A DNA stretch of 64,000 bases from Liolophura sinensis. Its lineage: Eukaryota; Mollusca; Polyplacophora; Chitonida; Chitonidae. Shown here one piece after another: positions 41,434-54,000 of the stretch. The translations under genes and the position numbers were made by a program. The notes beneath the pieces are model-generated. The model saw only the letters and a program-made list of their open reading frames with translations. It was not told where the DNA came from and did not search any database. Position 1 is the first letter of the stretch, and the number at the start of each line of letters is the position of its first letter. The stretch is from positions 77,964,028-78,028,027 of the forward strand of contig NC_088295.1 in NCBI RefSeq assembly GCF_032854445.1, written 5' to 3'.

Positions 41434-42435
41434 AACACCCCCGCTGTGCACAGACAGCAAACAAAACACCTCCACTGTGCACAGACAGCAAACAGAACAC
41501 CCCCAATGTGCACAGAAAGCAAACAAAACAACCCCACTGTGCAGACAGCAAACAGAACACCCCACTGTGCACAGGCAGCAAATAAACACCTCCACTGTGC
41601 ACAAACAGTAAACAGATCACCTCCACTGTGCACAGACAGCAAACAAAACACCTCCACTGTGCACAGTCAGCAAACAAAACACCCCCAATGTGCACAGACA
41701 GCAAACAAAACACCCCCACTGTGCACAGAAAGCAAACAAAACAACCCCACTGTGCAGACAGCAAACAGAACACCCCACTGTGCACAGGCAGCAAATAAAC
41801 ACCACTGTGCACAAACAGTAAACAGATCACCTCCACTGTGCACAGACAGCAAACAAAACACCCCACTGTGCACAGGCAGCAAATAAACACCTCCACTGTG
41901 CACAAACAGTAAACAGAACACCTCCACTGTGCACAGACAGCAAACAAAACACCCCCGCTGTGCACAGTCAGCAAACAGAACACCTCCACTGTGCACAGAC
42001 AGCAAACAAAACACCCCTGCTGTGCACGGTCAGCAAACAGAACACCTCCACTGTGCACAGGCAGCAAACAAAACACCCCCGCTGTGTACAGTCAGCAAAC
42101 AGAACACCTCCACTGTGCACAGACAGCAAACAAAACACCCCTGCGATGCACAGAAAGCAAACAAAACAACCCCACTGTGCACAGATAGCAAACAAAACAC
42201 CCCTGCGGTGCACAGACAGCAAACAAAACACCCCTGCTGTGCACAGGCAGCAAACAGAACAGCCCCACTGTGCACAGACAGCAAACAAAACAACCCTGCT
42301 GTGCACAGACAGCAAACAGAGCACCCCCACTGTGTACAGACAGAAGCAGAACACCTCCACTGTGCACAGACAGCAAACAAAACACCCCTGCGATGCACAG
42401 AAAGCAAAGAAAACACCCCCACTGTGCACGGACAC
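41434..42435 (+). repeat. 31-bp satellite, ~32 units, intergenic
   Basis: Unit CCACTGTGCACAGACAGCAA plus ACAAAACACCT; GTGCACAG spacing is 31 (41446, 41477). Parts are organised in higher-order blocks: the run with GTGCAGACAGCAAACAGAAC appears at ~41540 and again at ~41755. Multiple frames on both strands stay open for up to 219 codons; these are composition artefacts, not genes. It sits between the two convergent genes. Confidence 0.95.
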
Positions 42436-43349
42436 CAGACATGACAATTAATCCACCCATAATACAATGGCAATGACACCATACAAAAGCAATTTCCACA
42501 GCCACACGACTATTTAAAACAGATAAAAGACATATTAGGCTTCCAAAAGCTTTAAAAGCCATTGTTTATTGTGAAGCTACACTGACTATTCAGTCATCTG
42601 GTCCTGCCATACACAAACTATGCTTTGAGGAATTAATACTATTTTAATACTAACAAGGCCTGACAAAACCACAACCATTTGAGTTGTAAAGTGTTATTCG
42701 ACCTATAAACAAAACACTTGTTTTTGTGTTCTAATATGGTGAGTTAACAAGAATGTCTCGCATGTAGAAATCAAAAAATTTCAAAACCAGTCCCACAGGC
42801 GAGAAATATTCTTTCTGGAGGTGGGCACATACTACTTATATTTATCTCCTACTTAGGAGACAAAAAGTTCATACACTTTACTTCAAGTCAAGAGTTGTAT
42901 CTGATAATTTATGGTTGCATCCAACTCAAACAGGGATGTGGTCACAGATGGTCACTTTGGTCACATCGTGCTTTCCTCACTATTAAAGCATCCAAGTCAA
43001 ACAGGGATATGGTCACATACGGTCACTTCGGTCACATCATGTTATCCTCACTATTAAAGCGTCTTAACCACAATAACATCAATACATTTATTTACTTATT
43101 TATCTGACAAGTGTTTATTGTACTCATGATTTTTTCACTTCCATAACACCACAGGTTTCATGGATGGAGAAACTGTGTGGAATCCAGGCTCCTGACAATG
43201 GTCCTGACTTATTGCTTGTTTGGGGCCACTGGATTATAATCCTAATATGTTTATCTAGGCTGATATGACATAACATTTCAGAATTTAGGATTTCAGCAAC
43301 AGATGGAAAATTAAATTGTTCAGCCAGGCTTACACAGACAACAGCTGGA
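42436..43349. other. Intergenic, no gene
   Basis: Contains a 71-bp direct duplication (GCATCCAACTCAAACAGGGA at 42917 and its near copy at 42988). I see no coding region. Confidence 0.7.
42917..43064 (+). repeat. 71-bp tandem duplication
   Basis: Two units, each with GGTCAC...GGTCACTT(T/C)GGTCACATC and CCTCACTATTAAAGC, offset by exactly 71. Confidence 0.85.
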
Positions 43350-43450
43350 TTTATTTATTTATTGAAGAATACTCAAGAATATTTCACTTACACAGCATCT
43401 AGCATTATAATGAGAGGAAACCAGACACAGCCCGGGGAAACCCATAAGTC
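43350..43450 (-). mobile_element. SINE, 3' part
   Basis: Plus strand TTTATTTATTTATTGAAG, CTCAAGAATATTTCACTTAC, CATTATAATGAGAGGAAACC is the SINE 3' end in reverse. Confidence 0.8.
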
Positions 43451-43484
43451 ACCAGATTATAATCATACCATGTCTATCCGGGCA

Positions 43485-43700
43485 GATATAAGTAACAGCT
43501 GGAATCCTGTAATGTTAATTTCAGCCAGGCAGTTATGAACAACAGCTGAAATCATGTATTGTTCAGCTAGGCCAATGTGAAGAACAGCTGGAATCCTGTA
43601 TTGTTCAGCCAGGCCCATGTGAACAACAGCTAAAATCCTATATTGTTCACCAAGGCCAATATGAAGAACAACTGGAATCTTGCATTGTTCAGCCATGTTC
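43485..43700 (+). repeat. 42-bp tandem repeat, 5 units
   Basis: Unit CAGGCCAATGTGAAGAACAG, CTGGAATCCTGTATTGTTCA, GC. It adjoins copy 2 of the segmental duplication. Confidence 0.85.
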
Positions 43701-43734
43701 TTACGCGTAAAAGCTAAAATGCTATTGTAAATAG

Positions 43735-44000
43735 CAACTGAAATCCTTAAACGTCAAGCCATGCTAATATGAAAAACACCGGTCAAGCCAGGCAAGCATT
43801 GTGCTTTTGCAAATACTGCAAACAGTTGCAACCCTGAAATGTCCTTCCAGGCTAATATGAATAACAGCTGTCTGATGTAACTAACAGCTAAATCATCTAT
43901 GTCCAGCTAGGCTGATATGAATAACAGCTGAATCATGTAATATCCAGCCAGGCTGACATGAATAACAGTGGCAATCGTGTAATATCAACATGAATTACTC
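43735..44000 (+). repeat. Segmental duplication, copy 2 (partner 41236-41425)
   Basis: Same blocks as copy 1 plus an extra ~70 bases of AATAACAGCTG-type sequence, so it is the longer copy. The stretch 44000-44375 shows nothing else recognised. Confidence 0.85.
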
Positions 44001-44375
44001 TGGTAATCATGTAATGTTAGTTATATATCACATGTAACTAACAGCCCAGCCACACTGGAATCTATGAGAACTGGGATCGTGTAATATGCAGCAATGGCAT
44101 CCTCTTGTACAGTTCTGTATACATGAATGTCCCAGGTATTCTACTGTGACCAGCCTTCACGACACTGTCATCTGTTCATCTTAGCAGCCAGGGCAGGATA
44201 ACACCACAGCTCCATTCACTTTGATGTGACACCAGACAAACACCAGGCATCTCCTCGAATCTTCATATGAATCCTTATTTTACCAGCACAGAGTATCTGA
44301 ACAAATTGACAGACAAAACTGCATTTATCATGACAAAACATGGTGCTTTTAATACCAGTGTTCAACATCTGCCAT

Positions 44376-44446
44376 CTAAAATATCCAAGGCTCTGCTATA
44401 CTGATGTTTTCCAGCTGTGAGGTTGTAGCTTCTAGTGTAACATCGC
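44376..44446 (-). CDS. STRAD: STRAD exon 11 (last): C terminus with WIF
   Basis: 71 bases, enters phase 1 after TTTTCAG. Translates [20 protein letters not shown] then IF and TAG. It aligns with the LEELEVDDWEF ending of human STRADA. An ATTAAA on the minus strand at 44353-44348 is the nearest poly(A)-like hexamer but is very close to the stop. Confidence 0.88.
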
Positions 44447-44951
44447 CTGAAAACACAAATCATTGCCATTATGGCTGTCAGAACAATATGTAATAAAACA
44501 AACATTGTGTAAGTCAAATGTTGTTTTTGCCTGTGATACAGTACATACAGAATTTAGAGAATTTAGAACATGTTTAGATTAGGTGGCTTAATTTTTTATA
44601 TCAGCTCAGTGGATTTTTTTTTTATTGGCCAATTTAAGAATGTCTTAAATGCAGCCACTGAATGAAGCACAAAAAAGTTGAAGAAAATATTAGCATGGTG
44701 ATCACAGTGATAGTGCACTCTCGACCTCCACCAATGATACAATGGGAAAAATCACAAATTAAAATAAAATAAAAATGTATTATAGGCGTCAGAATGCAGA
44801 TTTCTAACATGAAAAGTTAGCTGAATTGGAATCTTGGAATGTGAAACTAGAGGGTCATTCAGACAGGCAGTGGGGTAAATTTATCCTTCGGTTTTTCTGC
44901 CTTTTCTACTTCCAGTTTTGACAAGCCAACAAAGGGAGGCATTACCTTGCT

Positions 44952-45006
<55 letters not shown>

Positions 45007-48000
45007 CACACATTTGAATTGTGATTTTATGTCAAGTGATTCAAGAGTAATTAAGGTAAAACAAAACACTCATCAGGAGCATAGATCTACAATTCAAAAT
45101 TTTGAATAATAAATAGTTGAAATACATGCACATTATTTTCTTAGCTTTCAATCTGTCCAGGAGTACTATGTCCTCATGATGAAACATCACTACTTACATT
45201 TTGGCAAGTCGCCAAGGTTGGTCAGTGGTGACACAGGATATAATAACTCGGGCAAAACCTCACTGGTCTTCTTTTTCAAACTTTTAAGAAATGGATGCCC
45301 CAGAAGAATAGTAGCACTTGGCCTAAAAGAGAAAATAACAAAAAGATTCACAAAGGGATAAAAATCAAGGTGGTACAAAATCCTGATTGAAAGATTTGAA
45401 ACTTCTTTAGAGGGCTTCACTACTAGTACGCAATTGTTGCTATACTGGTAACCACTTGAATGTGAAAATATCACATGAGTATGAAGAGAAAAAATTTGTC
45501 TTTGAGGTTGACTGCATAACCCTGATACATGTACCTCTGATCATAAGTGGCGGATTTGTACATGGACTAGTAAGAAAAACAATGTCATAAAAACACCCAC
45601 CTTCTTCGGGGATCTTTTTCCAAACAAATGTCAACAAAATTATGAAAGTGCCTAGAAAATGTCCTCTGGGAAGCATATTTTGCAGCAGAATGTCTTTTTT
45701 CCCCTTCCTCGGATTGAACTCTCTGCTCACCTAAAACAGCAATGATTTCCTAATAATGTGGTTATTCACCTAAAACAGCCATGGTTTATGACCAACATAG
45801 CTGCTCACCTAAACACCACTGGTTTGTGACCAACATGGCTGCTTACCTTAACACCAATGGTTATGAGCAACATGGCTGCTCACCTGAACACAACTGGTTT
45901 ATCACCATGGCTGCTCACCTAAACACCACTGGTTTGTGACCAACATGTCTGCTCACCTTAACACCAATGGATATGAGCAGCATGGCTGCTCACATAAACA
46001 CTACTGGTTTATGACCAACATGGCTGCTCACCTAAACACTACTGGTTTATGACCAACATGGTTGCTCACCTTAACACCAATGGTTTATGAGCAACATGGC
46101 TGCTCACCTAAACACAACTGGTTTATGAGCAACATGGCTGCTCACCTAAACACCACTGGTTTGTGACCAACATGGCTGCTCACCTTAACACCAATGGTTG
46201 TGAGCAACATGCCTGCTCAACTAAACACCACTGGTTTATGACCAACATGGCTGCTCACCTAAACACTACTGGTTTGTGACCAACATGGCTGCTCACCTTA
46301 ATACCAATGGTTTATGACCAACATGGCTGCTCACCTAAACACAACTGGTGTATGACCACCATGACTGCTCACCTAAACACCACTGGTTTATGAGCAACAT
46401 GGCTGCTCACCTAAACACCACTGGTTTATGAGCAACATGGCTGCTCACCTTAACACCAATGGTTATGAGCAACATGGCTGCTCACATAAACACCACTGGT
46501 TTATGACCAACATGGCTGCTCACCTAAACACCACTGGTTATGACCAACATGGCTGCTCACCTTAACACCATTGGTTTATGACCAACAAGGCTGCTCACCT
46601 TAACACCAATGGTCTATGACCGACATGGCTGCTCACCTAAACACCACTGGTTTATGACCAACATGGCTGCTCAAGTCATTACCATATCTATTTGTTCGGT
46701 TAGTGTGAGCATGAAAATCTTCATTGTATGTACCACTGCGAGCACTCCCTTTGCCACAACCATCCCACCCCCCACCCCTGAATCTGCCACTGACTTATGT
46801 ATGTGGCAACAGATCAAGGCTACACATGTCGTAATACAATAAATGTTTTGGTCCTTACATTGTGTAGTTGTATCTCAACAGTACAAATATGGCAACAACA
46901 CATAAAATACATGTACAATATGTCCACCTTTTCAGGATTATATCCAAATGTTCATCACATATAGCTAACATAATTAACAGCTCATTCCACAATTTAACAG
47001 ATAACTTCTTCAAAGGACGCCGAAAACCTTTGTGTACTTAGTCTGTTGACATTCACACAATTAGAAAGATCAACTATTGGGCAGTAACCCAACAGGTCAA
47101 GCAGTGCTACAGATAATTTTACGAGGTATATGTAGTGTGGTATGCCCACTTTTCCAAGAGAGGGTAAGCCTACTGCGGTACACATTTCCTGAAAATGATC
47201 AACACTTCACTATTTTGGGTCCCCAGCAATACAGCTGAAAAGTGTGAGGTGATATTACGATGATTACAATAGCAGAACTTGCTAAACAGTAACCCAAATG
47301 GCCATATTTTTAGCCCTAGCAAACACTAGAAAATGTCACAAGTACAAATATCACAGTAGTCATTCTCCATGACTGCGGATAGTGGTACATGAGCCTTTGC
47401 CTCAGTTTCTGATAACATGTTGTGGAGAGCCTCGCACATGTAAATTACTCTGATATAAGATCTACTTTCGATTTTGACAGGATTGTTGGCTTTAAATCTC
47501 GCATGTACACTATACCTTGATCAGGAATTTAGGCGTTCACACAAATCGTCATGCGTGTTCAGTGCGCTCTGTTTTAATTTTAGAAATGCATCATCTAATT
47601 TTTTAAGCCCATTCACGCCTGCATGCCCCTTATCTGTAGCACTGGGGTCAAGGTCAAACGGCGTACCCGCTGTCTAATAGCTTCAACATTCTACAATTTC
47701 ACCATTTTGGTGACTAACAAAGCGCTCGATTGCCGGAAGGCGGGCCTTAATATTATTAGGAGCTGTTAAATACATGAACGTAGGCTACCTTACATGGTGT
47801 AAGTCTTCTCACTACATATGCTAGGTACTGACTGGCATGTGACATTTACCATCATGATCCTCAAAACAGCACAAGCGCATTTGATAAACTTTCATGACAC
47901 AGAACTAAATGAATAATGAATGAATGCATGACTCCAAACATAATTAAAGTTTATACTCAATGCTTAATCATAACATATAACTCCCAACAAGACAATAAAG

Positions 48001-51000
48001 AAATTATCACGAAAGGAAGCTAATATTTGACCATAACACAAGGTCTATTTCGTTAAGCTGACACTTCGTACTAGGGCGAAACTATTTCCTGCAATTTCTT
48101 CACATTTTATCATGCCTCTATAATAGGTCTCTGGCGTTTCTCCCCAACAGACCCATAAGAAGGACAGACCTAATCGAGGTTAGAGTTAACCTGGTTGTCT
48201 AGACTAAATAAGTGGTTTTGTACCTGGTCATTAACAATTTTTCCATATACTGGTATGGATGAATAACTGGTAGTGTTTCAACCATATAGTGGCAACTGTA
48301 CATTTATATGACAAAATTGCCACAATAAGCTCGGCATGGAAAACATGGGCATGAGAATTAACTTGAAAGTGTCGTTCATGAGATACAATGTACTACAGTG
48401 AACAGTAAGCTCAATATCTATATATACCAAGACTAGAACAGTGAACATAAAACTATTACACCCACTGCCGGTGTGAAGAGAGTTAGTGGCCCTGACCTGC
48501 TGGCTGTGTGACCTCTGAGAGAAGGTCGGCGGGCAAGGTGCTGGAATCACACAGGACTGGCTTTATACCCTTTACCTTCTCCAGCAACATCTGAAAACAG
48601 CAGTAGGGATGAACATAAATCCTTATACGTCAGCTAAACACGCAAAAAAAGTAAGCTAATTTTTCTGTCTACTGTTAGCTGAAGATAAATGAGCTAGTTG
48701 CACTATCTGCTATGTCAGTTAGCTGAAGATAAGTGAGTCAGCTGTCCTATCTTCTCTTTCAGCTAGCTGAACATACATGTAAGTCAGCTAGTTGTCCTAT
48801 CTACTGAGTCAGTTAGCTGAACATATTGAGCTAATTGTCCTATCTACTGAGCTGGACCTGCATGCCTTCTATTCTGCAAGTTCTTCTATTTATTGTCTCA
48901 GCTGAGCTTACAAAGTGAACTAGTTGTCCTATCTAATGTATCAGTTAGCGGAACATAAAAAGTCAGCTAAATGTCCTATCTACTGTGACAGCTGCACGTA
49001 AAAAGTGAACTAGTTGTACTATGTATTGTATCAGCTGAACATACAAAATGGGCTAGTTGTCCTGTCTTCTGTATCAGTGAGCTGAACATACAAGGTTAGG
49101 AAGCTGTCCTACTTATTGTATGAGTTAGATGAACATACAAAGTGAGCAAGGTGCATACTGTATCTGTTAGATGAACATTCAAGGTGAGCTAGTTGTCCTT
49201 TCTACTGTGTCAGTGAGCTGAACGTACAAGATGAGCTGGTTGCCCTATCTACTGTGTCAGTTAGCTGTGTCATACCAAGTGAGTTAGTTGTCCTACCTAC
49301 TGTATCAGTGAACATACAAAGTGAGCTAGTTGTCCTGTCTATTGTATCTACTGTTTTGTCTGCAAGCAACCTGCGGATGGTCGTGGGTTTCCCCTGGGTT
49401 CTGCCCAGTTTCCTCCCACCAAAATGCTGGTTGCCTTCGCATAGGTGAAATATTTTTGAGTACAGCGTCGAACACCAATCAAATAAATAAATGAATAAAT
49501 AAATATCTACTGTATCAGTGCGCTGAACATACAAAGTGAGCTAGGTGTCTTGTCTACTGTGTCAGTTAGCTGAAAGCAGCTATCCCCTACTTCACTGTAT
49601 ACCAGTGAGCTGATATTATCAGTGTTCAAAATAACTCTTGCCCTTTCTAGCAGTAAACTGAAAATAGATGTTTAACATCAAACCAACTCCTTGCCTTGAA
49701 ATCTCCAAAGCAGTGAGTTTACAGCTTTGATTTGAAAAAAAAGGACATTCTGAAGACACCACTACCATATCCAGCATTTCACATACTCCCTAATATTCCC
49801 AATGTCTACAGAACAGTACTGTAATGCTGAGATCACATACCTGAGTGGCTGTCATGTCAGAGTAAGGAGCACAGCCATTGGCTAATTCACACGACAAAAT
49901 CCCAATGCTGTAAATGTCAGATTTTGTATCGTATCCTGACAAGTTCTGGAGAAAAAAGAAAGATCATGTAATTAAGTAAGTCATCCTAATAATAATATGG
50001 GTTATGGTGCTAACAAGCACAGTTGAGATGTTTGTCTTTGAAATCCTACTTAAAATTCAACACAACCGACCATGAAGTACGCAGAAAAAATATTTTGTTG
50101 TTGATACATTTAAAAAGAGTTATCTTCAAAAATCAATAAACCATGATTGATTATTCTGATTGACCATGACCTCAAATTTGAGCATTTTCCTTTTATTATC
50201 CCGTACTTTATTTCTCACTCCTAATGATAATTTAATATGCCTTGATAAACTTGTGAGTTCCTTGTCAAAGTTTGTCTTACTTGTTCAAGGATTTCAGGAG
50301 CAAACCACTGGAGGGAGCGGGTGCAGTTTGATGGGTAGTCGTAAGCACAGCGAAAGCGTTGGCCTTCTCTAATCATGCAGTAAGCAGTCCGCAATCCACC
50401 CAGACAAACTCTCCCGTTGGCCGAGATCAACACATGGCTAGCTCGCACCGACCTGAAATAACCACAATGTAGAACAATATTGAACACACCCATTCAGGGG
50501 TCAAACTTTTCAAATATACGTCCTCTCAAATAGGTAAATAAAAGAAAATAAAATCAAAAAATTTTATCTATATATTTTATATAGAAAAAAGTATAAGGAT
50601 TTTCACAAAGTTTTAGGACATAAAATTGGATATAAATTCATGGACACTGGCTCAGAAGTGCAATCTGGATAAACATCGCCCTATACATACCTGTGTATAA
50701 TGGCAGTGGAGTACATACCTGTGTATGACGGCCCTCGAGTGCAATCTGTTTACATACTTGTGTATGGTGGTCCTTGAGGGCAGTCTGTTCACATACCTGT
50801 GTATGATAACCCTGGGGTGCAGTCTGTTTATATGCCTGTGTATGATGACCCTGGAGTGCAGTCCGTTTACATACCTGTGTATGGTGGTCCTCGAGGGCAG
50901 TCTGTTTACATACCTGTGTATGATAACCCTGGGGTGCAGTCTGTATATATGCCTGGGTATGATGACCCTGGAGTGCAGTCTGTTTACATACCTGTGCATG

Positions 51001-54000
51001 ATGGTCCTGTAGTGGTCTGTTTACATAAGTGTGTATGATGGCCTGGGAATGCAGTCTGTTTACATACCTGTGTATGATGGCCTGGGAGTGCAGTCAGTTT
51101 ACATGTGAACATACCTGTGTATGATGGCCCTGGAGTGCAAGTACTCTAACGCTTGAAGAATATCCCTTATCACATAAGCAATAGCTTGCTCAGGTAAGCC
51201 TCCACAGAAATGTGCATGTAGGAGATCAAAGCATGAACCTGAAATATACCACAATGGGAACAAATCAGTGTTACATACCACATAGGTGACCTGTACAAAA
51301 AACAGTCAATAGGCCATATTTATTTACTTATGAGAGAATACTACATAAACTATGTGTGCTTAAGTAAGTCATATCTGTACATACATGTAGTTGGACATAC
51401 TATTCTTCCCTGAATAAATAAATTTATTCACCTAATTAGGGTTTTACACCATATTCAAGAATATTTCACTTATATCACAGCAGCCAGCATTATAGGGGAA
51501 GGTAATTGGGCAGAGCCCGATGGAAACCCACAGCCATTTGCAGGTTGCTGGCAGACCTTCCCACGTACGGCCGGAGAGGAAGCCAACGTGAGCTGGACTT
51601 GAACGCACAGCGACCAATTTGGTGAGAGGCTGCTGGGTCATAAGTAAAGAAAGTGAAGAGGCAAATTTCTGTATGGTGCACAAAAGCTACAGGGTCAACA
51701 GAGAGGTAGAGCATCTTATAAGAAATACGTACATGACAGGCCTGGTACAGGCACCAAGCAACGTGGGACAAATTTTCAATCAACTTTGTACATGAACTCA
51801 CCAAATGCCATCATCGGTGTCACGCTCCACATCTCATGGTTGAAGACAAAAGAACAGAGCAATGGTAGAACCTTCTCATGTTGTAGCTGGTGACTTAGAA
51901 CTGCTTCACTCTGCAGCAGAAGAGATAGAGTCATCAGTCTGAGTCACAGACCAAATATCCCTGTGTGAGATAGTGATAACAGTGTAACAGTGTGTAATAA
52001 CATAAGGGATATTTCTGACTGAAATATCACTTTTATCAGTCAAGGAAATCCTGACATTTCACCTTGCAAGACAATCACAAGGTAGCATAAATTAAAAAAA
52101 GAGGACACGAATGACTATCTATACCCAAAAAGAACACCAACTGTTTTCAATGATACTGCAGAAGTGGCAATAAAAACTCAGTTACTCAAAAGAAAAGTTA
52201 TCCCGAGAATGCTATTCAATTTTCACTCAGCATACAGCTCAGGGGAGTACCTGTAGTGTGTTGAAGTCAATAGGACATTTCTCCAGATCTGTGCGTCTGA
52301 TGGCCACGTGGGTGCCCGAGGGAATGTGGCGGCCCAGGGTGATGGTGGATGCCTCCCCACAGGCTTTACCTGCAGCACAAACACAATATCAGGTAACCTT
52401 GGGTAAAGCCTGGAGACTGGTCTGAAAACAGTTGCACAATCTCATCGGGTTTAGAGTAAAAATATTAATAAATGAATGTTTTACTTTGAACAGAAGTCAA
52501 ATTTACATGATGCAAAACACAAATTTCTTTTAAATACATGTGAGTATTGATATTAATCTGAGTAAATTTTACTTGGAACTACGCTTAATGCTGTTTTTGA
52601 GGACATGACAGCTGTCAGGTTTATGACTGGGGTCTTAGAGTAACACCATTCATTTTTAGGGAGTGGACTTAAACTACCATCAAACCAGAAAAGTTGGAAG
52701 TGAGCTCATTGCATGCCTAAACTTCCGCTCTCAGGGTAATCACCCTCTCTTTCATCTTGCCGTCAACTCAGATCGAGTGAAAATGAATGATAGTAAATCT
52801 CGTGTAAAACTTTAGATCATTTACCGTAATATATGATTTATGAAAATTCCTGAAGTATACGTAAATTATGGTTGTAGAAGTTAAATAAGCAGTTGTGTGT
52901 CCATTAAGAATCCCTGAATACCCCAGGGATCAAGGGCACCAATGTACCCAATGGAGTAAGTGAGTGATCATTACTACGGGGCACATGTTCTAATTCATCT
53001 CTCCCAGGCCTGACTACACATTACAACAGGGCATTTGTCAAGTACCTGACCACTTTCCTCAAGCACATCAGTCTTGCCATTATTCCAAAACATTCCTGAG
53101 AAAAGCATAGAGCACTGATTAAATTAGCAAATAAAGAAATGATCACAAGTAATACCTATCACAGTGTACAATTCATAGTAAGTTGGGTCTGTTTCAAAGT
53201 TAATCATCCCTTCACAGGTTCCTGCTCCCGTCATCTCTGCTGGCATGTAACGTTCATCTACCTGTCAACACAGAGCTACATGAACAAAGGCCTTCTGTGA
53301 TATATAGCCAGCATACAGTCACATCAAGACACCTCCTGGATGCATAACTGTGCGTTCAACATGTTCTGGAGAGACGAAATTTAGTGGAGAAAAGAGTCAA
53401 ATTTTTGGTTTACATTTACTGCTTTCTTTTGCTGTATCAGAGCTTTGGAATGTGTAATGACAAATGATGCAAGATGGATTAGTTACTTTTGCTGAATGTC
53501 TGGCTGACTTTTCTCCTGGGACAGAATCTACATGTACAACAAAAATACAGTCATTTAGAAGCAAGAAAACGAACTAATAAAAAATCCCTCTTATACCTCT
53601 ATATTATGTACAAGTACAGGGTTCATACAGCACAATGCTGAATTAATTCTATGACTTTTTCAGCACCTTTTCAGACAGAATTCCATGATTTTTCAGGACC
53701 TTTCAGACAGAATTCCATGACTTTTCTAGGATATTCATTATCGGCTCACTCACCCTCAGCACTATGTCGTGATTTCCACTTTGATCACTTTACTAGCCAT
53801 TTCTAATTACTTTGCAGTGCTATCGCTTGCAAAAAAAAATAGCTCCAACAATGTGAAATCTTGCTCTGATTAAATGTCAAGAATTTGAACCCTAAGGCAA
53901 GTTTTTTGTCAATGTAATCAATTTCCAGTAATTTCAAAGAAATTCAATGACCTGCACACAAATTTCATGACTTTCAATGCTTTAAAATTTAAATTTTAAA

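Noticed and set aside
41417-42562. Several overlapping long frames on both strands (up to 219 codons) rich in Cys or in Thr-Pro-Gln-Asn
   Set aside because: They lie wholly within the 31-bp satellite, overlap each other in several frames on both strands, and exist only because the unit lacks stop codons.
45601-45675. Alternative, shorter STRAD exon 9 starting at CCCAG|AGG
   Set aside because: It would be phase 0 at its start and could not join the phase 1 end of exon 8; the 45730 start fits phase and gives a continuous frame.
50652-50999. 115-codon minus-strand frame of repeated [12 protein letters not shown]
   Set aside because: Intronic copies of the STRAD exon 5 end within the 39-bp array; not a separate gene, and the first intronic unit has an in-frame stop.
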